Below are positions 17,734-26,679 of a stretch of 64,000 bases of DNA, in pieces; positions within the stretch are counted from its first letter, which is position 1; the number at the start of each line of letters is the position of its first letter. Where the stretch lies: positions 1,426,001-1,490,000 of the forward strand of contig NZ_WUBI01000001.1 of NCBI RefSeq assembly GCF_009807035.1, read 5' to 3'. The notes beneath the pieces are model-generated. The model saw only the letters and a program-made list of their open reading frames with translations, made no database searches and had not been told where the DNA came from. A program made the position numbers and the translations under genes. The stretch is from Paenibacillus dendrobii (GTDB lineage Bacteria > Bacillota > Bacilli > Paenibacillales > Paenibacillaceae).

Positions 17734-18984
17734 ATGTCTTGGTTGAAAAATCTTCCGATGTCCCAAAGGGTGATTGCTGGTTGCTATCTGGTTGCCGCCT
17801 TATTCGCACTGCCAGCACTGGTGATTTTCATCATCATTGGCAAGATCATTATCGGTGTGGTGTTCGTGGCCGTATTCGCTGCACTGACGTATCCTCTTGC
17901 ACGGTTCGTTGAGAGAACGCTTACATCATCGTTCGAAAGCATCGCCAACGTCACGGCAGGAATTGCCAAGGGCGACTTCACCAACCGTGTGGATGAATCC
18001 GGCTCCATGGGTGATGTCAGCCGTTCGTTTAACAGCATGGTAGACAAGCTCAAGAAAATTTTGACCGACGCATCCGGCATCACGCGCAAGGTCATCGAAG
18101 CAAGCCGCGGCATTGCGGACAAGAACCAGGAACTCAAATCGGTCATGGCTTCCGTCGCTTCCGCTTCGAACGAGCTTGCCATCGGCGCCAACGAAATTTC
18201 CGAAGACGTTGCCGGTATGACCGAATCGATTCAGGACATTGAATTAAAAGTAGGAAACTATGCGAACTCCACCAAGGAAATGAAAAAGCAGTCGGAGCTT
18301 ACGCTGAGCTTCGTGGAAAAAGGCCGCCAATCTGTCGATAAACAGGCAGAGGGGATGCGCAAAAACGTCGAGGCAACGGAAAACGTCGCGAAAACAATCG
18401 ACACGTTGTCCAAAAATGCATACGGCATCAATAAGATCACCAAAACCATCTCTGAGTTGGCAGAACAGACCAATCTTCTATCACTTAATGCTTCCATCGA
18501 GGCTGCAAGAGCCGGCGAGCATGGCAGGGGCTTTGCGGTCGTAGCCCAAGAAGTTCGCAAGCTTGCGGAAGAATCCACGGCCTCTACCCAGGAAGTATTC
18601 GGACTGGTTAAGAGCATCGAGCTTGGCATTCATCAAGCGATTGAGAACATTCAGGTGAATGAAGAAGTGGTGCGTCTGCAAAATGAAATGATTCGCGAAG
18701 CGGAGCAAATTTTCTCGCATATCGTGGAAAGCGTTCAATACATAACCGAGCAAATCACCGCCTTCTCGAACGAGAGCGACTTAATGCTCGAAAGTGCCCA
18801 GAAGATCTCCGGCGCCATCCAGAACATATCGGCAATCACGGAAGAATCCTCCGCCGGAACCGAGCAGGTATCGGCTTCCATGAATGAGCAGATGAAATCC
18901 ATCGAAGCTGTCGTGGAAGAAACCGAAGCGATGAGACAAGCCGTATTCCAGCTGCAGAAAACCATTCAAATCTTTAAATTTTAA
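17734..18984 (+). CDS. Methyl-accepting chemotaxis protein without an external sensor domain
   Basis: 416 residues from ATG 17734 with AAGGAGG at 17716-17722. Two membrane helices follow each other at about residues 12-65 with almost no external loop. A HAMP-like segment (about 65-118, [20 protein letters not shown]) comes next and then a long coiled-coil signalling domain. The signalling hairpin tip contains the family-typical [19 protein letters not shown] and [18 protein letters not shown]. The protein couples to CheA/CheW. With no periplasmic ligand domain it probably senses membrane state, an internal cue or a partner protein. It is preceded by its own promoter. Confidence 0.92.
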   Translation: MSWLKNLPMSQRVIAGCYLVAALFALPALVIFIIIGKIIIGVVFVAVFAALTYPLARFVERTLTSSFESIANVTAGIAKGDFTNRVDESGSMGDVSRSFNSMVDKLKKILTDASGITRKVIEASRGIADKNQELKSVMASVASASNELAIGANEISEDVAGMTESIQDIELKVGNYANSTKEMKKQSELTLSFVEKGRQSVDKQAEGMRKNVEATENVAKTIDTLSKNAYGINKITKTISELAEQTNLLSLNASIEAARAGEHGRGFAVVAQEVRKLAEESTASTQEVFGLVKSIELGIHQAIENIQVNEEVVRLQNEMIREAEQIFSHIVESVQYITEQITAFSNESDLMLESAQKISGAIQNISAITEESSAGTEQVSASMNEQMKSIEAVVEETEAMRQAVFQLQKTIQIFKF

Positions 18985-19069
18985 CCGCAATCGCTTCGGT
19001 CGTGTTTTCTTCAGTCCTTTGTCGCATTGAACCGTTTCTTATTCCGTTATATGATGGATAGACATTTAG

Positions 19070-19123
19070 TATAGGATGAACGCCAGACATTTCGTCTTCC
19101 GTTCATCCTATAGCAGTATTTTT
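19070..19123 (+). promoter_or_regulatory. Long inverted repeat ahead of the TetR gene (terminator or operator)
   Basis: TATAGGATGAACG (19070-19082) and its perfect 13-base complement (19100-19112) enclose 17 bases that themselves pair (AGAC/GTCT). A TTTTT run follows at 19119-19123, directly abutting the GGAGG of the TetR gene. It may terminate the chemoreceptor transcript, act as an operator for the TetR protein, or hold back TetR translation. The outer stem is AT-rich, which is unusual for a pure terminator. Confidence 0.65.
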
Positions 19124-19137
19124 GGAGGAATGCAGGA

Positions 19138-19761
19138 ATGACTTCCCATCAACAACGAATAGACCCTCGGGTCGTAAGGACGCAGCGTCTGCTGAAAAAT
19201 GCGCTTTTTGATCTATTGGAGGAAAACAGCTACGATCAGATCACGGTGCAGGATATAGCTGATCGGGCAACCGTGAAGCGCGCGACATTTTATCTGCATT
19301 ATAATGATAAACAAGATCTTGTCCTCCAGTGCATCGCAGATCTTCTGGACGAACTGCGCGAGGCGATTCAAAATAACACTGACGATAACCGGCAGTTCGA
19401 TTTTCACAGCGGCAAAGCCCATCCTAATTTTGTCCGGATGTTTAAGCATGTCAGCGAGCACTTCTGCCAGTATCAAGCCATGTTAGTGACTAACCGCCTT
19501 CCCGCCTTTACGTCAGGTCTGCTGAGCGTGCTGCATAACTTCATCTCGGACGGAATCAATATGACGGAGCCGGATGATTCCAATCTGTCTGCACGAAGAG
19601 ATGTAGTCATCAAGTACGTGGAGTCGGCATATCTGGAGCTCATCATTTGGTGGGTAGAATATCAAATGCCTTATCCGGAAGAAGAGATGGCTGAAATGCT
19701 GATGAATCTCTCCATCATGGGACCTTACCGCGTCCGGCCGTATGAAAAGACGGAATCATAA
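19138..19761 (+). CDS. TetR family transcriptional regulator
   Basis: 207 residues, GGAGG ten bases before ATG. The N-terminal TetR_N helix-turn-helix lies at about residues 10-58 (RTQRLLKNALFDLLEE, ITVQDIADRATVKRATFYLHY). The C-terminal ligand-binding half (about 75-200) contains WWVEYQMPYPEEEMAEMLMNLSIMGPYR, typical of a YcgE/DhaS-like TetR C-terminal group. The ligand is unknown. The gene is convergent with an SDR dehydrogenase whose promoter holds a palindrome, and the TetR gene itself lies right after a long inverted repeat; either could be its operator. Confidence 0.92.
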   Translation: MTSHQQRIDPRVVRTQRLLKNALFDLLEENSYDQITVQDIADRATVKRATFYLHYNDKQDLVLQCIADLLDELREAIQNNTDDNRQFDFHSGKAHPNFVRMFKHVSEHFCQYQAMLVTNRLPAFTSGLLSVLHNFISDGINMTEPDDSNLSARRDVVIKYVESAYLELIIWWVEYQMPYPEEEMAEMLMNLSIMGPYRVRPYEKTES

Positions 19762-19804
19762 GCGTCTATCGATGTACTTTCACAGCTGATAGACCATGAC
19801 TTAG

Positions 19805-19845
19805 AAAAAGCCCTGACGGATTATGAATCCGTTCAGGGCTTTTTT
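19805..19845. terminator. Bidirectional terminator between TetR and SDR genes
   Basis: AGCCCTGACGGATT pairs with AATCCGTTCAGGGCT (one base bulged) around a three-base loop, with AAAAA on the left and TTTTTT on the right, so both convergent genes can use it. Confidence 0.9.
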
Positions 19846-19882
19846 GGTATAACTTGATATTATGCTGTATCTATCGCTTGAA

Positions 19883-20629
19883 TTACAGGGCAGTCCATCC
19901 GCCGTCAATCACAAGCTCCGCACCTGTCATAAAGCGGGATTCATCCGAAGCCAGGAACAGTACGCCATACGCCACATCTTCCGGTTTACCGAAGTAAGGA
20001 AGCTGGGTGAAGGTCTTATAGAATGGCGTAGCATCCTTGAAGCTTGGTGCCGTCATCGGTGTCTCAATGATGCCCGGATGCACGGAGTTCACGCGAATGC
20101 TTTCCTTCGAGAACTCAACAGCAGCAGCTTTAGAAATGGAACGAAGCGCGCCTTTAGCAGCTGTATATGCGCTGGAGCCAGCCATACCCACGATGCCTCC
20201 GATGGAGGAAATATTAATAACGGAACCCGAACCATTCTTTTGCATTTCCGGGATGGCGTATTTCATGCCAAGCATGCAACCGTTCAGATTGATATCAAGG
20301 ACCTTATTCCATTGTTCCATTTCGAGATTGGCAATGGTCATGGTCGAAGACACACCGGCATTGTTAACGAGGATATCGACTTTTCCATATTGTTTGACCG
20401 TTTCTTCCACGACATGTTTCCATTCTTCTTCAGATGCTACATTTTGCTTGAGACCGATGGCTTCGCCGCCGTTGTTTGTAATCTCTTGAATGACCTCGTT
20501 CAAAACATTTTCATTCAGGTCGGTAGCGACCACCTTTGCCCCTTCGCTTGCGAATAATTTTGCTTCCGCGGCACCCATGCCATTGGCTGCTCCTGTAATA
20601 ATTGCAACTTTTCCTGTTAAACGACCCAT
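19883..20629 (-). CDS. Short-chain dehydrogenase/reductase (SDR)
   Basis: 248 residues from ATG 20629 (about nine bases after AGGA); an ATG two codons upstream (20635) is too close to that signal but cannot be excluded. Classical SDR: the cofactor motif TGAANGMG near residue 12, the acidic residue after strand 2 (VATDLNE, favouring NAD), NNAGVSS, catalytic Ser in INISSIGG and the YTAAK Tyr/Lys pair, then the HPGIIETPM loop and a C-terminal GAELVIDGGW. It acts in the cytosol on an unknown alcohol or ketone substrate. It is convergent with a TetR gene that may control it. Confidence 0.92.
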   Translation of the reverse strand: MGRLTGKVAIITGAANGMGAAEAKLFASEGAKVVATDLNENVLNEVIQEITNNGGEAIGLKQNVASEEEWKHVVEETVKQYGKVDILVNNAGVSSTMTIANLEMEQWNKVLDINLNGCMLGMKYAIPEMQKNGSGSVINISSIGGIVGMAGSSAYTAAKGALRSISKAAAVEFSKESIRVNSVHPGIIETPMTAPSFKDATPFYKTFTQLPYFGKPEDVAYGVLFLASDESRFMTGAELVIDGGWTAL

Positions 20630-20667
20630 TTTCATTCTTCCTCTCTATGATTTCATTAATGGTAGTA

Positions 20668-20714
20668 GTAATCGATTACACCGAAAGTATACACCCATTC
20701 GTCGATTTTGTGAA
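20668..20714 (-). promoter_or_regulatory. Promoter of the SDR gene with a palindromic operator candidate
   Basis: On the minus strand TTCACA (20709-20714), a 17-base spacer and TATACT (20686-20691) form a good sigma-A promoter. The perfect 12-base palindrome GTAATCGATTAC (20668-20679) sits at the expected transcription start, a classic place for a repressor operator. A second TATAAT lies further upstream. Confidence 0.65.
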
Positions 20715-20762
20715 GTATTATACACCATGTCATTTATGTTAGAGAGTTTTTGAACTTGCCGA

Positions 20763-22058
20763 TTACAAAGAATACATACCCATGACCCATTCGCGCCAAT
20801 GATTATACTGCTCTTGATGCGTTCTAGTGATACTGTTGGATCGGATGCGACGGTTATAGCCAATTCCCTGGAGAAAACGTGCTTGATTGTTTTGCAGAAT
20901 TCGGATGATCATGAGCATATCCTCGTATAATCTTCCTCTGGCAGGATCATCCGTCTTCCAGCCTCCCAGCGCACGCAGCGTTTCTGTACGGAATACTCTT
21001 GGAGCTAGCGGCGCGCCTGAGATCAACATGTCCTTGATATCGAGCTGGGTGGAATACCCGCTGGCTCCCCGGTAGGAGAGATTTCTGTCGTTCTCCTCTC
21101 TCCACTCCGAATGGTTCCCATATAAAAAGGCGGCTTCCGGCTGCAAAGTGGACATCATCTCGGTGATTGACTGTACGGCATGCGGGTCCAGCCAGTCATC
21201 CGCATCCAGCTCCAGCAGCCACGGTGCACGGACATGCTCCAACGCAGTATTTAATGCCGCAGCCTTCCCCAGATTGCATGGATGCTTCACGCAACGGATG
21301 TGAAAAGGATATTCGGATGCCAGCTTTTGCATCAAACAACCGGTATGATCCGTTGATCCGTCATCAATCATCATGAGCTCCCAGGAGCCGGACGTTTGGG
21401 CGAGGACACTCCGCACTGCCCACTGCATGTAGTCCGGCTCATTGTACACCGTCAGCACGATCGAAAGCCTGGGCTTCTGTACCTCAGCAGACATTCCCAA
21501 GCTTGTTTTGGGGCTCAAGAGTATTGGAGCAAGCTTTTTCCATTCTTGACCTTTCCGCTGCCAATCGCGAAATTTATACCTAGATGGAGACCAATCGGAT
21601 GATTCCTGAGAACATCCTGGATGAGTCCCATGCATCTCCTGCATTTGGTACCACTCCATCATGATTTCGCATGGTAATACCTCGTTCCCGGGAAATTTCA
21701 GTCCCAGGCTTTTCATGATTTGGAGATTCCATATCACGGGTCCGGCTTCGCCGGGTCGGAAACGGCTTTGAAAAGATGCTGTCTCCGTATCTGGCAGCAA
21801 ATGGATCCATGAGAACGGAGCTTGCATCAATGGATGTATCCACTCCTCCAACCTGAGTTTGAAGTCCGGATCAACTCGGCCTCCCGCTCGAATCGTCATG
21901 CAATACGGGTCCTCCGTATGAAATACAGCCTCGTTAAGAACATGATGTTGCCCGGGAGGGACCAACGTAAGCCTAGCGGCCGGCACCGCTGAAGTCATGG
22001 AATGGACCGTAAATCGTTCATCTCTCCCGTGATCTGCGCCCAGCACAAAAACCATCAC
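20763..22058 (-). CDS. Family 2 glycosyltransferase with an extra N-terminal domain
   Basis: 431 residues from GTG 22058, chosen because GAGGGG lies eight bases before it; ATG 22055 is next to it. The longest frame begins at ATG 22157, but that codon lies within the tail of the upstream gene's terminator and has no ribosome binding site. The GT2 domain (about residues 195-400) has RLSIVLTVYNEPDYMQWAV, IDDGSTD and the metal-binding LDADDW, followed by an ALGGWKTDD acceptor-side motif. The first 190 residues are of unknown fold. There are no membrane segments, so it acts at the cytosolic face, probably in surface glycan synthesis or protein glycosylation. Confidence 0.82.
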   Translation of the reverse strand: MMVFVLGADHGRDERFTVHSMTSAVPAARLTLVPPGQHHVLNEAVFHTEDPYCMTIRAGGRVDPDFKLRLEEWIHPLMQAPFSWIHLLPDTETASFQSRFRPGEAGPVIWNLQIMKSLGLKFPGNEVLPCEIMMEWYQMQEMHGTHPGCSQESSDWSPSRYKFRDWQRKGQEWKKLAPILLSPKTSLGMSAEVQKPRLSIVLTVYNEPDYMQWAVRSVLAQTSGSWELMMIDDGSTDHTGCLMQKLASEYPFHIRCVKHPCNLGKAAALNTALEHVRAPWLLELDADDWLDPHAVQSITEMMSTLQPEAAFLYGNHSEWREENDRNLSYRGASGYSTQLDIKDMLISGAPLAPRVFRTETLRALGGWKTDDPARGRLYEDMLMIIRILQNNQARFLQGIGYNRRIRSNSITRTHQEQYNHWREWVMGMYSL

Positions 22059-22162
22059 CGTCAGTTCCCCTCGATTCTTTGGCATTTTATCCAACTTATC
22101 TATCCATACGGCGCAGGTTGCGCAGATGATCATGATTTTTCGTGCAGTGATATGCATTGCAC

Positions 22163-22185
22163 AAAAAAACCGCCATTCCGGCGGT
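22163..22185 (-). terminator. Terminator of the SgrR-like gene
   Basis: Read on the minus strand: ACCGCC, five-base loop, GGCGGT and a run of seven T, about 20 bases after the SgrR-like stop. Confidence 0.88.
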
Positions 22186-22204
22186 CTATTTGTCTAATGT
22201 CTAT

Positions 22205-23989
22205 TTAATCGTACGTTTCGAGCCACACATCCTTAAAATCGATCCATCCGAGCGCATTCAGGCTGATCCCCCTGACAAACGGATGTAAAAAAGTATTCAG
22301 CTGGCGATGATGCAGAAATATGACGGATGCTTCATCACGGAGATGCTGTTCAATCTCCCTTAAAACTATGCGTCTTGTCTCCACCTGCTCAGCACCCAAC
22401 GCATCATCGATCCTTTCGGTAATCCAGCCCATCCGCTCTTTATCCAGGTATTTCCTCAGTACGCTGCTCCGGTTCTCGTACGTTTCGATCTCACAGACCT
22501 CATCCTCCGCAAGAATAATGCTGGAGATGGTACAATCCGCGTCCTCCCATATTTTGTAATTACAAATTTCCGCTTGAATTCCCCAATCTTCCAGTCGTTT
22601 TCGAATCCACTCGGCATCCTCCTTGTACTTGTCAATCACCGAAATTTGAAGAGCCGTTCCATCATATCCCGCTTCCTTCAGAGCCGATCTGACACGTTCG
22701 GGGCGCAGCGGATCGATGACAAGCGTGCGACTTTCATCAGGCCTAAATCCGAAGGCCGGTAAAATACGGGCTCCGCCCAGCTCGGCAATCATCTCACCCG
22801 GATGAACGATCATCCGAACGGCCCTGCGGAAGGCTTCGGACTGCTGCGGGCCACCACGATTCAAATTCCAGGTCAGCATCGTGCAAGCCTGCCGTAATTT
22901 TTCCGTAGTCTCCCAATCGTTAGTTGGCATATCCCGTTCCTCCTGTATGAACTTTCCCCATGTGTGGAGAACCGCAGGATAGCCGATAGATTCCGGATCA
23001 CAATCCTCCGGCATAATCACAATATCAACCTCATCCAGATAGGGTCTGCCATGATGATAATCGATATGTGCGGCTAGTTTCATCCTGTGGTTGGAATAGG
23101 ATACGACCTTGAACGGCCCCGTACCGATCGGCTGCGTCCAAAACTGGGTCTCTTCCTGACCAGCCAAGCCGAAGGGAAGGATGGACGCCCCCACGGAACA
23201 CATAAAACGGTCGAATATCCGGTTAGGTTTACGGAGTAGAATACGCACCACCCTTGGACCAAGCGAAATCATCTCTGCAACCTCACGTAAAATCCACTGG
23301 TTCTGCGTGTCCATGCGAAGCCGTTCGAAGGTAAATACAATATCCTTCGACGTCAACTCTTGACCATGATGAAAACGAATGCCTTTACGCAAATAAAAAG
23401 TCCATTGGGTGGCATTGTTATCCGACTTCCAGTGATGGGCGATTCCAGGAACAATCCTTCCAAGCTGTTCATCGAAGGAAAGCAGTCGGTCAAAGATCTG
23501 ATGCTGCAGATGAGAGTCAAACGCGTAATTGGCTTCTGCGGGATCCAACGTACGGGGTGGATGAAGCACGGGAAAAATCAGCGAATCGCTTGCAGGCAGA
23601 CCTTCCGTTCCTTCCTCTTTTTTGTAGCCGAAATGTCCGTTCAACCAAGTCATGAATTGTTCCTTGGCATGCGTACCGTTTCCATATTCGCTAAGCAATT
23701 CGAAAGCCTGTTTGTATTCACCGTTTTGAGCCAAGCTTACGGACAGATTAAAGAGGAAATCCTCCTTGCCGGCATGAAACGTAATTTGCGAATAATTGCC
23801 TCTTCCACGGCCGGGAAGCCACTCAACAAGCTGCTCTTCCACAAGCCTTCGCAGAATCAGCTTCGCATTCCGGACGGTACAAAAGAGCGCTGCCGCCAAG
23901 TCCTCTAAGGTGACCTCAATCGGAATCCCGCTCCCTTTTCCTTCCGCGAATCGGTCATACAACTTTAAATAATGTTCATTCAAAAGCAA
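22205..23989 (-). CDS. SgrR-like regulator: winged helix fused to a solute-binding domain
   Basis: 594 residues from TTG 23989, supported by AAGGAAGGT eight bases upstream; no ATG is available near the domain start. Residues 1-115 match the SgrR N-terminal DNA-binding domain (VTLEDLAAALFCTVRNAKLILRRLVEEQ, WLPGRGRGN). Residues about 145-590 are a type 5 periplasmic binding domain (SBP_bac_5; LRKGIRFHHGQELTSKDIVFTFERL) but without a signal peptide, so it works in the cytosol as a ligand sensor. In E. coli SgrR responds to sugar-phosphate stress; Bacillota relatives often regulate peptide or sugar transporters. No target gene is adjacent. The neighbour downstream is a glycosyltransferase separated by a terminator. 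Confidence 0.88.
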   Translation of the reverse strand: MLLNEHYLKLYDRFAEGKGSGIPIEVTLEDLAAALFCTVRNAKLILRRLVEEQLVEWLPGRGRGNYSQITFHAGKEDFLFNLSVSLAQNGEYKQAFELLSEYGNGTHAKEQFMTWLNGHFGYKKEEGTEGLPASDSLIFPVLHPPRTLDPAEANYAFDSHLQHQIFDRLLSFDEQLGRIVPGIAHHWKSDNNATQWTFYLRKGIRFHHGQELTSKDIVFTFERLRMDTQNQWILREVAEMISLGPRVVRILLRKPNRIFDRFMCSVGASILPFGLAGQEETQFWTQPIGTGPFKVVSYSNHRMKLAAHIDYHHGRPYLDEVDIVIMPEDCDPESIGYPAVLHTWGKFIQEERDMPTNDWETTEKLRQACTMLTWNLNRGGPQQSEAFRRAVRMIVHPGEMIAELGGARILPAFGFRPDESRTLVIDPLRPERVRSALKEAGYDGTALQISVIDKYKEDAEWIRKRLEDWGIQAEICNYKIWEDADCTISSIILAEDEVCEIETYENRSSVLRKYLDKERMGWITERIDDALGAEQVETRRIVLREIEQHLRDEASVIFLHHRQLNTFLHPFVRGISLNALGWIDFKDVWLETYD

Positions 23990-24119
23990 TCGTATCTACC
24001 TTCCTTCAAAGGCATTTAGACGTAAAAGGGGAAAATCATTTTCGCAAGTATACACTTTTTAGACCTCTTTGAATAGCTCATAATTGGAAACAAATAGAGA
24101 ATGGAGTGGAGGAGAAATC

Positions 24120-24317
24120 ATGTTGGAACATTACACGTTCGAAAAATTGATGGAGTATGACGCAGCCGATCGCAGAAATGTTGAAAAACTCCGGAGAGAA
24201 CATGAAAAGCAGCTGATTTGCCAGCTGCACAAGGAAAAACGCATGCAAGGAACATGGGTTGGATTTACGCTGAGATTATTCCGCCGTATGCATCGACGCC
24301 AGCGATATCGAGCCTGA
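24120..24317 (+). CDS. Small basic protein, function unknown
   Basis: 65 residues from ATG 24120 with GGAGGAG about seven bases before it; this signal is strong and makes a real gene likely. The protein is charged and helical, with EKLRREHEKQLICQLHKEKRMQG in the middle and a short hydrophobic-basic tail (VGFTLRLFRRMHRRQRYRA). No domain is recognised. It is divergent from the SgrR-like gene (about 130 bases) and convergent with the stalk-domain protein. Confidence 0.6.
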   Translation: MLEHYTFEKLMEYDAADRRNVEKLRREHEKQLICQLHKEKRMQGTWVGFTLRLFRRMHRRQRYRA

Positions 24318-24370
24318 CGGAACGGATTGCAAACACTGAATCGTCAGTCCATGACCTCGAAGCAATAGAA

Positions 24371-24394
24371 AGCCAGGATGCCTGCATCCTGGCT
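24371..24394. terminator. Hairpin between small protein gene and stalk-domain gene
   Basis: AGCCAGGATGC and GCATCCTGGCT are exact complements with a two-base centre. The flanking T and A runs are weak (AGAGTTTCG on the right), so termination efficiency is uncertain, but the position between convergent genes fits. Confidence 0.65.
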
Positions 24395-24425
24395 AGAGTT
24401 TCGCTTATACCGCTCGCTTTTCTCA

Positions 24426-25100
24426 TTACGGGGTCATTGTCTTCGCGCCGATCATCAGTCCGGTATCCCCCGGATCTTTCAGATAAATCTCGGAGATCGC
24501 CCAGTAATCATATGCGGGTCCGTTCACAGTCTCAATGGTCAAGGAAGCTTTCCCCGTATCGAAAACACCGCCTGAAACGATAAGAGGATATTCAAATGAG
24601 ATCTGCACTTTATTCGAAGACAATGGCTTGGTGACCATATTCGTAACCTTTCCCATGTGCGGGCTGGAACCACCCGTAACCCAGAAATTATCTTCGAATT
24701 CCTGCTTCGTGCTCTGCTGCATTGCAGGCGTCATCACTGCATACTGCAACGGGCCGCTTCGTTTCTGGACCCCACGTGCCCAGGTTTGCGCCGCTTCTTC
24801 GGGCGTTTCCGCTTGCAGTGCGTTCTGGAAGCCATTGACCTGGTTAGCCAAATGACTGGCTTCAGGCATCGTTACATAGATGTTGTTGTCCTTATATGTG
24901 ACTTCCCCTTTTAACTGCTCCACAATCGCGCGCAGGGAAACCATGGCCGTGCCTTTTTCGATTTTCACCTTCAAAAAGGTATTCGCGTATTCGGCTTTGT
25001 TGATAAAAATCCGTGGGCCTGCCGTCACCGCCATGGCTGAACCCGTTAACAACACAAAGGCGGAACAAGCAGCAATCATGATCTTAAAGCGTTTTTTCAT
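24426..25100 (-). CDS. Secreted protein with copper-amine-oxidase N-terminal-like (stalk) domain
   Basis: 224 residues, AGGAG before ATG 25100. Residues 1-27 form a signal peptide (KKRFKIMIAACSAFVLLTGSAMA). Residues about 30-80 match the CuAO-N/stalk domain (GTAMVSLRAIVEQLKGEVTYKDNNIYVT), common in secreted proteins of Paenibacillus and relatives, where it is a wall-binding or interaction module without oxidase activity. The rest (about 85-224) is a beta-rich domain with no family I recognise. The gene lies 94 bases downstream of the histidine kinase and is likely the last gene of the exporter/two-component operon, so it may act as accessory sensor or target. Confidence 0.75.
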   Translation of the reverse strand: MKKRFKIMIAACSAFVLLTGSAMAVTAGPRIFINKAEYANTFLKVKIEKGTAMVSLRAIVEQLKGEVTYKDNNIYVTMPEASHLANQVNGFQNALQAETPEEAAQTWARGVQKRSGPLQYAVMTPAMQQSTKQEFEDNFWVTGGSSPHMGKVTNMVTKPLSSNKVQISFEYPLIVSGGVFDTGKASLTIETVNGPAYDYWAISEIYLKDPGDTGLMIGAKTMTP

Positions 25101-25194
25101 CGATCATTCTCCTAACGTTCCACTGTTATATATACACAGTCATATTTTAGTAGAATTCCGACCGATGAAGGTTACAGCCCGGTTACGTTTTGGT

Positions 25195-26679
25195 TTAAAT
25201 ATCCACATGATTCGGTGCGGGGCCGTCTGTCCGAATCGTGAAGACCATGCAAGCGCCGCCTTCCCGGCGGTTATTCGCATGAATGCTGCCCCCATGCTTT
25301 TCAGCAAGAATTTTGGCAGTATAGAGACCAAGCCCGGATTGCCCCTTTTCACCCCTATAAAATTTTCCGAAAAGATGGGGAATATCCTCATCTCTAAACC
25401 CAGAACCATTATCGCAAATTTCGAATTGCAGCGTTGTATCCTGCCTTTGCACCCGAACTCCAAGCCATCCGCCCGGTGAGGGCATATACCGAAAGCTGTT
25501 GGAGAACAAGTTATCCAGCACCTGACTGACACGCTGCACATCCATGAAGACGGTTTGGCCAACGGACGGTGACAGATCTTCAAAGTGAAACGAGTATTCG
25601 GCGCCATGGGAACCGCAGATATAACCGATCTCACGCTCCTTGTCCTCCAGAAAATCCGTTAGCGATACCTTCACACCCCTCAGCGGAAAATACTCCATAT
25701 CCTTCTCGGACGCGACTTGCACGTCCTGGATCAGACGGTTCACGCGCTGAATATTGTCTTCGATGACCTTTAAATGCGCTTCCGCCTTATCCCGCTTCAT
25801 ATCCGGCACATCGGCGAGCAGCTCCACATTGCCCTGGATAATCGTCATCGGCGTACGGAAATCATGAGCAATGGCATCCATCATGTCTCTTCGTTCCTGC
25901 TCAAGTTTCCATTCCCGAAGCAGCGAGCTTTTGAGAGCACTCCGCATATTCTCGAAGGATTCCGTCAGCAGTCCCAGCTCGTTATCGGCCTTGTAGCTTA
26001 CCGTAAAATCGAGATCTTGGTCACGAATCCGCTGCGAGGCCTCAATCAGCTCATGAACGGGTTTGGCCATCCTTCTGCCGAATTTGGCCGCGAACAAATA
26101 GGTAAAGATCGCAATGTACAAAAAGGGGGATACCACAAAGATCAAGATACATGCAAGATTGACCCAATTAAACCCTGAACCACTTTTTCCGGATACCTCA
26201 AGCTTATATTGGAACAAAATTGCCCCTTCCCAATCTCCCTCTTCCGTTGTAACAGGCACGATCTTAAGAAACCGCCCGCCAAAACCAAGTGAAGCGTCTG
26301 CGGACACTGTTTTGTTCAACTTGTCGATCAGAACTTCTCTACCCTGTATTTGCTGCCCCGGCAGCGTTCCATAAATCGGCTTCCCATCCATGTCAACGAC
26401 CTGGTATCGAATGCCCTCAGCAGGTATCCTTTTTTCCAAATCGGCCCTACTCTCGGGATTCATGATTGTTGAATGCTGTGAGCGCACATACTCGGCAATC
26501 TCCGGAAGTTGATTTTCATAGGTATTGGCAGGCTGTATCCACGTGCTTCTTGACAGCCAGAACAAGCCGATGCCAATCGTGATAACCGAACAAATTACGC
26601 TAAGGAGCATGATCCAGACGAACGTAAGGATAAACTGTTTTTTGAGGGGGAGGCGTTCTACGATTCCGATCTTTCCCAT
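25195..26679 (-). CDS. Sensor histidine kinase with an extracellular domain
   Basis: 494 residues from ATG 26679, overlapping the response-regulator gene by 22 bases; the GGGGGG stretch ten bases before it acts as ribosome binding site (an ATG six codons upstream is possible). Two membrane helices (about 15-40 and 165-190) flank an external domain of about 120 residues. HAMP, HisKA (DAIAHDFRTPMTIIQGNVEL) and HATPase (NLFSNSFRYMPSPGG, GLGLYTAKILAEKHGG) follow. It phosphorylates the OmpR-type regulator encoded just upstream. The external domain shows that it senses directly, unlike BceS-type kinases that have almost no loop. Confidence 0.92.
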   Translation of the reverse strand: MGKIGIVERLPLKKQFILTFVWIMLLSVICSVITIGIGLFWLSRSTWIQPANTYENQLPEIAEYVRSQHSTIMNPESRADLEKRIPAEGIRYQVVDMDGKPIYGTLPGQQIQGREVLIDKLNKTVSADASLGFGGRFLKIVPVTTEEGDWEGAILFQYKLEVSGKSGSGFNWVNLACILIFVVSPFLYIAIFTYLFAAKFGRRMAKPVHELIEASQRIRDQDLDFTVSYKADNELGLLTESFENMRSALKSSLLREWKLEQERRDMMDAIAHDFRTPMTIIQGNVELLADVPDMKRDKAEAHLKVIEDNIQRVNRLIQDVQVASEKDMEYFPLRGVKVSLTDFLEDKEREIGYICGSHGAEYSFHFEDLSPSVGQTVFMDVQRVSQVLDNLFSNSFRYMPSPGGWLGVRVQRQDTTLQFEICDNGSGFRDEDIPHLFGKFYRGEKGQSGLGLYTAKILAEKHGGSIHANNRREGGACMVFTIRTDGPAPNHVDI

